Shown here: positions 59,332 through 64,000 of the stretch, in pieces
How positions within the stretch are numbered: position 1 is the first letter of the stretch
Layout of the letters: each line of letters starts with the position of its first letter
Assembly (NCBI GenBank): GCA_008692225.1
Contig: VICG01000015.1
Coordinates: 1,071,001-1,135,000 of the forward strand
DNA length: 64,000 nt
Origin: Monilinia fructicola
Taxonomy: Eukaryota > Ascomycota > Leotiomycetes > Helotiales > Sclerotiniaceae
Direction: 5' to 3'
The notes under the pieces: model-generated
Databases searched by the model: none
What the model was told of the DNA's origin: nothing
Seen by the model: the letters and a program-made list of their open reading frames with translations, nothing else
Program-made: the position numbers and the translations under genes

Positions 59332-62300
59332 GTTCGCGGATGGACTTTATCGGATGGGTTGAAGGGTGGGAGGTGGAGGGATTGTGTAGGTATGGGAGGA
59401 GGGATAGGGGGCACGTGGGGGTGAAGATGAAGAGATATACACGTGACAAACGCGTGATTCCACCACATTTCCAAATTGAACCATGAAGTGCACTCGAGAC
59501 AGGTTGATCTCGGAATGGAATGAATTGATGAGTTAATCAAGATATTCAGTGGACTCTATGCTATGCTACCCTGCACAACACACGTGGTATAAAAAGTATC
59601 AAATAAAACGTTGAAATTCTACGACTTTATGCATCATCACTCATCATTCATTCATTGCCTACCGGTGAACCGTTATCCCATTACAAATTCATCCCCCATC
59701 GCATCCCACGTCCATTCATAAATAGCACCCCCGGCCATCCCAATTCGAATCTTCGACATAGTTCTCCCGATTCCCATCCCGGACCATCCATCCATCCATT
59801 CATCACATGACATTACCAAGCATGGAACCAGCAGATCCATACCTCAACGTCTTTAACGTCTTCGAAAAAGCCAAGCCCGATCCGTCCGTTTCAAAAAGCC
59901 GCTAGTCTCTCGTTCATCCCTCCCGAATCTCGGTTATACCATTCCATCCATCTTAAATCTCTTCATCACCACGGTGAAATGAGAGGTTTTTGGTATTCGG
60001 CAGAGATTTGGATTACTTGTCACACTGTAGGTCCCTGGGTAGTCTCACAGTGTTGGTTGGCATGCATTTTGAGGGATGGGGTGGCGCACAAGTGGACGCG
60101 TTGAATCATAGATGATCTTACCCGGTATCTAGGTAGATACGATATTTGGAGCCCCTATTATGTCACGAGGGCTGAGGCGTTGCTAAGGGAAAGAAAGGGG
60201 TGAATTCTTGCTGGGAGGCTTTATCAGATTGATGTGATTAGATTCGATTTAGATGGTCATGCTGGTGGGTATGCATATCGAGAGGACGTCCTGAGTACCG
60301 AGTCCTGTGGATTCGTGCGGATGGCAATGATGAATGCTGGCACGGTGAAAAAACGACACGTAACGAAGCTTCACGACTCGATAATCGTAGACGTCCGTTC
60401 GTTCATGAGTCTGTTCTTATGAACAGAGAAATGAAAATATAGCATTGACAAATGGTATCCATCAATTCCATCTATACCAAGTCAACGTGGGTAAAATACG
60501 AGAGGGATGTGAAGAAATGAAGAGGGTTCAGGAACAGTAATTAAAGGGATCGTAGCCGGGTATGTTTTCGAGAGTGGAGATTAGGAGATACATTGTTGTG
60601 CAGATCGAACTGTGATCAACATCTAATCTGTACTCTGTACTGTACTCTATCATTAATTAGACCATCTATCTCTATTTACCCAGGTTCCTCGCTCGTTGGT
60701 ACAAATATATAAATATCCTTCGTTCATCATTCTTTTTGCTTATAGTATGATGAATTTCTAACTCGCCTAATAATGAAGTTTATGAAATACAACTCGGGAT
60801 GAAATTAATTGATTCATCTTTAAATCTTCTACATATAGACCAAGAATTGATGAACTACAGCGATAAATGATATCCATATATAACCTCACATACTTATTAT
60901 TGGGAATATGATCGATCTATGGATACTTAATAAGGACTTAGTAGTAAGATTACCTAAGTACAGTAGTACCTAGGGAACAATATATGCTTCGTACTAGAGT
61001 AGAACTAGACGAACTAGATACACTACTGTAACCTAGATATTATCCTTTTCTCTTTCCCCTGAACTAAACATTCATACCCGTGGACCCTGCTTATCAACTA
61101 CAGTAGTACAGATAATACCCACACAGTACCTGCATGTGTACTGTATACCAACTGTACAAGTATGGAGAAGTAGTAGATCTCATCTAATCCGGTGCTCATA
61201 CCCTATATCCTACTTACTCTAGCATCCAGAGCTCACTGGCTAGTAATACTAACAATACTATTAATCAGTCCCTCCCTAGTACCTAGTGAGGGAGTGACTG
61301 ACTGTATTCTTGAAAATCCCTCGATAACCTTGGAAATAGATGTTGTCCTAGATTTTCCCCCTGAAATCTGAAACCTCATTTGACTAATTAAGAAGATTGA
61401 AATAACAAAAGATAGGTACTCGGTACTCGTGAACTACCAAGATCTTCTAATTCCACGTTTGACTCTACCCAATTAGAGGGTATTAGTTTGTTATTCAGTT
61501 CTTTTTTTGTATGATATGTATTAGGTGGCGTAGAAGCAATAGAAGCAATGGAAGCTTTGTATTACTGTCTAGATGTGCTTAGATAGGTTACTTATTTGTA
61601 TCTATTTGTATCCATTTAGCTATCCATGGATCTGATTACCTACATCTATCTAATAAGATCTTACCTACTTATAAATTACCACCTAATTACTCCTCCTGCT
61701 ACTCCTCCTACTCCTCCTACTCCTCTTACTCCACCTACCACCATCTACTACTCCCGAGGTCCGTACCTCGCCCATATGCACGTTCCCTTCCCTTGAAATT
61801 TAATTTGCATTGATTGGCATCGCTTGACATTTCTAATAATCTAATTTATTAACTTCCCAATCTCTTTCCCCAATTTCTATCTTCGTCCGATCAAGAAGAG
61901 CATTTAACCTATGTAGGTACAAGTACCTAAGTAGGTATTTAATCAATTAATGAACTAACCCTAACTGACTACCTAACTACTCCGTAATCAACCAATCCTC
62001 CCTCATTGCTCCACTTTCTTTTCAATGTCATTCATTCCTCTCTCTCTCTTTCTTTCAAATCTCATCAATCTCACATTTTGAGTATCATCACCTTCATTTT
62101 TTGCTTTTCTTCTTGGTGCACTCATTGCCCGTTCCTTTCCTTCAACAATCAATCACCTTCTCCTTGTGGAAAGCGTGACACGAGTCACTCATTGAAAACC
62201 GCATCCATCATTGTAGTTGAATCAATAATTATCAGCCCTTCCTTACGAAATTCAACCACAACAACATTCTTTAAAAAAAACAACTATACACAGAGATACA

Positions 62301-62363
62301 CAGAGATAGAGAAATACAGAAATATAGAGAAAAGAGAAAGAGAAAGAAGGAAGGAAAGAAACA
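59332..62363. promoter_or_regulatory. 3-kb intergenic region upstream of the Crh/GH16 gene
   Basis: No gene recognised in 3 kb. It is rich in short motifs of the TAGGTA/TACCTA and CAGTAGTA/TACTACTG kind (60950-61290, 61905-61945), has CTCCTACT repeats at 61690-61740 and TACTCCGTA at 61978-61986. An A/G-rich leader (GAGAAAGAG, GGAAGGAAAG) precedes the start codon at 62364. The unusual length suggests a long regulatory region or long 5' leader for the cell-wall gene. Confidence 0.5.
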
Positions 62364-63789
62364 ATGCAATTCAAATCTTTACTTCTCCTAACGGGAGCAA
62401 CTATTCTCTCACCATTCCTGGTTCAGGCTCAAAACCTTTACGGATTGTAATCCTCTCAATAAAACATGTCCAAATGATCCAGCTTTGGGTACAAATCATA
62501 CCTTCGTCTTCAATACATCATCTACCGTTACTGATTACTTCAATATTACTGCTGGATCTCTTACATATGGCGACAATGGAGCAGAATTTACCATCAACAA
62601 ACAAGGAGAATCACCTACTATTCAATCCAAGTTCTACATCTTTTTCGGCCAAGTATCTGTGATTATGAGGGCTGCATCTGGAGTTGGAATTGTCTCAAGT
62701 ATTGTGTTGGAAAGTGACGATTTGGACGAAGTGGACTGGGAATGGATTGGAGGTAACAACACTCATGCTGAGACCAATTATTTTGGAAAAGGAAATACTA
62801 CCGCCTATGATCGAGCCATTTGGTATCCGACGCCTGCAGATCCCAGAGAAAACTTTTACAATTACACCGTCGATTGGACTGCGGAGAGAATTGAGTGGTG
62901 GATTGATGATAGTCTTGTTCGAACCCTCAAATATGAGGATGCGCTTAATGGTCAGAACTTCCCGCAAACTCCCATGACTGTTCGGTTGGGAATTTGGTCT
63001 GGTGGTGATCCAAAGGGCAATAATAAGGGAACAATTGAATGGGCTGGTGGAGAGACCGACTTTAGCAAAGTTCCCTTCACCATGTATGTGAAGAGCGCAA
63101 CGATTCAAGATTACAGCACGGGCTCAGCATATGAGTGGGGTGATAAATCCGGAAGTTGGCAATCCATCAAAGTCATCAGGTAAGTCATTGATACCAGCAC
63201 GTTCAAGAAAGCGCATTAATAAAATCTCGACAGCGGTAATTCCACCATCGCAGACACCATCACCAAAAATTCCACTCCCACCCTCTCCCTTGGCGAAAAA
63301 TGGGGCAACCTTTCCAGTACCACTAAACTCGCCGTTTATTGTGGAGGAGGTGCCGCAGCTGCCGCCGTCGTCTCAGCCTTCCTCTTCACCTTCTTCCGTC
63401 AACGCCGCAACGGCCGCTTGGAACGTGAAGCTTACAACCAACTCATTGAAAAGCAACAGCAAGACGCTTACGCCGACCAAATGGAACTGCACAACAAGGG
63501 ACTCGGTGGTTTTGACCAAAACTCGTATGCAACTCAGGGTGATGATGCATTAGGAGGTTGGAGCAATAATCACGGGACTGGGTATGTGGGACCCATTGGA
63601 AGTGCAAGCTCGATGGCCATGGGTGCGAATGGAAGCGGGAGCCCTGTGGTGGTGCAGGCGGCCGAGCATGGTCCCAGGAGTCCGAATATGGTTGTGCATG
63701 ACGAGGAGATGAATCCACAGACTGCAGAGTTTAACATGAAACCGAGATTTGGGGCTAATTCGAATGGGGGCTCGTACATGAGAATGTGA
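62364..63789 (+). CDS. Crh-type cell-wall transglycosidase, GH16, with one-base frameshift
   Basis: Exons 62364-63179 and 63234-63789 with a 54-nt GT-AG intron. From ATG 62364 a signal peptide of about 22 residues is encoded. Right after it an A4 run (62431-62434) has one base too many for the frame that follows, and as written the frame stops at 62448. Ignoring one A restores about 456 codons. The catalytic site Asp-Glu-Val-Asp-Trp-Glu-Trp (Glu122, Asp124, Glu126) matches the ExDxE core of GH16. Cysteines near the mature N-terminus fit Crh proteins, which cross-link chitin to beta-glucan. A membrane helix near 304-326 and a basic then Gly/Asn-rich tail follow, so this is a membrane-anchored rather than obviously GPI form. 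Everything else is intact, so a sequencing error is likelier than true loss. Confidence 0.88.
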
Positions 63790-64000
63790 GGTGCGAGCAG
63801 AAGGAAAGGAGGCCGTGGCCGGGGAAAGCGAGAATCAGATTGATGCGGGCGCCGGAGATGACAAGTGGCGGGCCGGCAGGTGTCAGGAGTTTGGATGTAA
63901 ATGACTTTCTTTGCACTGTTTACAATAGCGAAATAGGATGTTTCAGCGCAGAATCGTTTTTCTTTTTTTTTCTTCTTCTTCTGGAATACCTAATAGGGGA
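63790..64000. other. 3' flank of the GH16 gene
   Basis: About 210 bp to the window edge with a CT-rich tract (63960-63982). No further gene visible. Confidence 0.5.

Overview
The window is nuclear DNA of a filamentous ascomycete. The genes have many short (44-153 nt) GT-AG introns. They include a sedolisin protease, an AA9-CBM1 polysaccharide monooxygenase and a Crh-type cell-wall GH16. Long AT-rich blocks carry the C-to-T and G-to-A decay typical of repeat-induced point mutation (RIP). Alternating RIP-degraded islands and gene blocks, with very long microsatellites, fit a Leotiomycete of the Botrytis/Sclerotinia kind, but that placement is inference, not proof.

Positions 1-4100 are repeat-rich and gene-poor, with two copies of a small TA-flanked inverted-repeat element, a 380-bp AAT array and a 17-bp minisatellite. 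Positions 4105-23080 form a transposon island whose history can be read. A short host segment was tandemly duplicated. A 7.5-kb LTR retrotransposon (4181-11700, TSD TAGAA) entered copy 1. A 10.6-kb LTR retrotransposon (12063-22634, TSD ATTTT) entered the TTTTA microsatellite of copy 2. Both are dead Ty3/gypsy chromoviruses on the + strand with recognisable reverse transcriptase and chromodomain remnants. Each carries one nested TA-flanked element with long inverted terminal repeats.

Positions 23.1-29.8 kb are mostly non-coding with more tandem repeats and a third copy of the small TA element. Then comes one intact gene (29797-30861, NAD(P)-binding RmlD/MAT2B-like). From 33 to 41 kb lie three + strand pseudogenes (FAD-linked oxidoreductase, DHA2-type MFS transporter, cytochrome P450) that look like the wreck of a secondary-metabolite cluster.

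From 42.8 kb the window is a normal gene block: secreted tripeptidyl-peptidase (+), AA9-CBM1 (-), APC8/CDC23 (-), farnesyl diphosphate synthase (+), a four-helix membrane protein (-), CutC family (-) and a Crh/GH16 transglycosidase (+). The GH16 carries a one-base frameshift at its signal-peptide junction. Exon models were built by hand from splice signals, reading frame and family motifs. For every intact multi-exon model the summed exon length is a multiple of three; the GH16 needs one base removed. No tRNA, rRNA or CRISPR array was seen.
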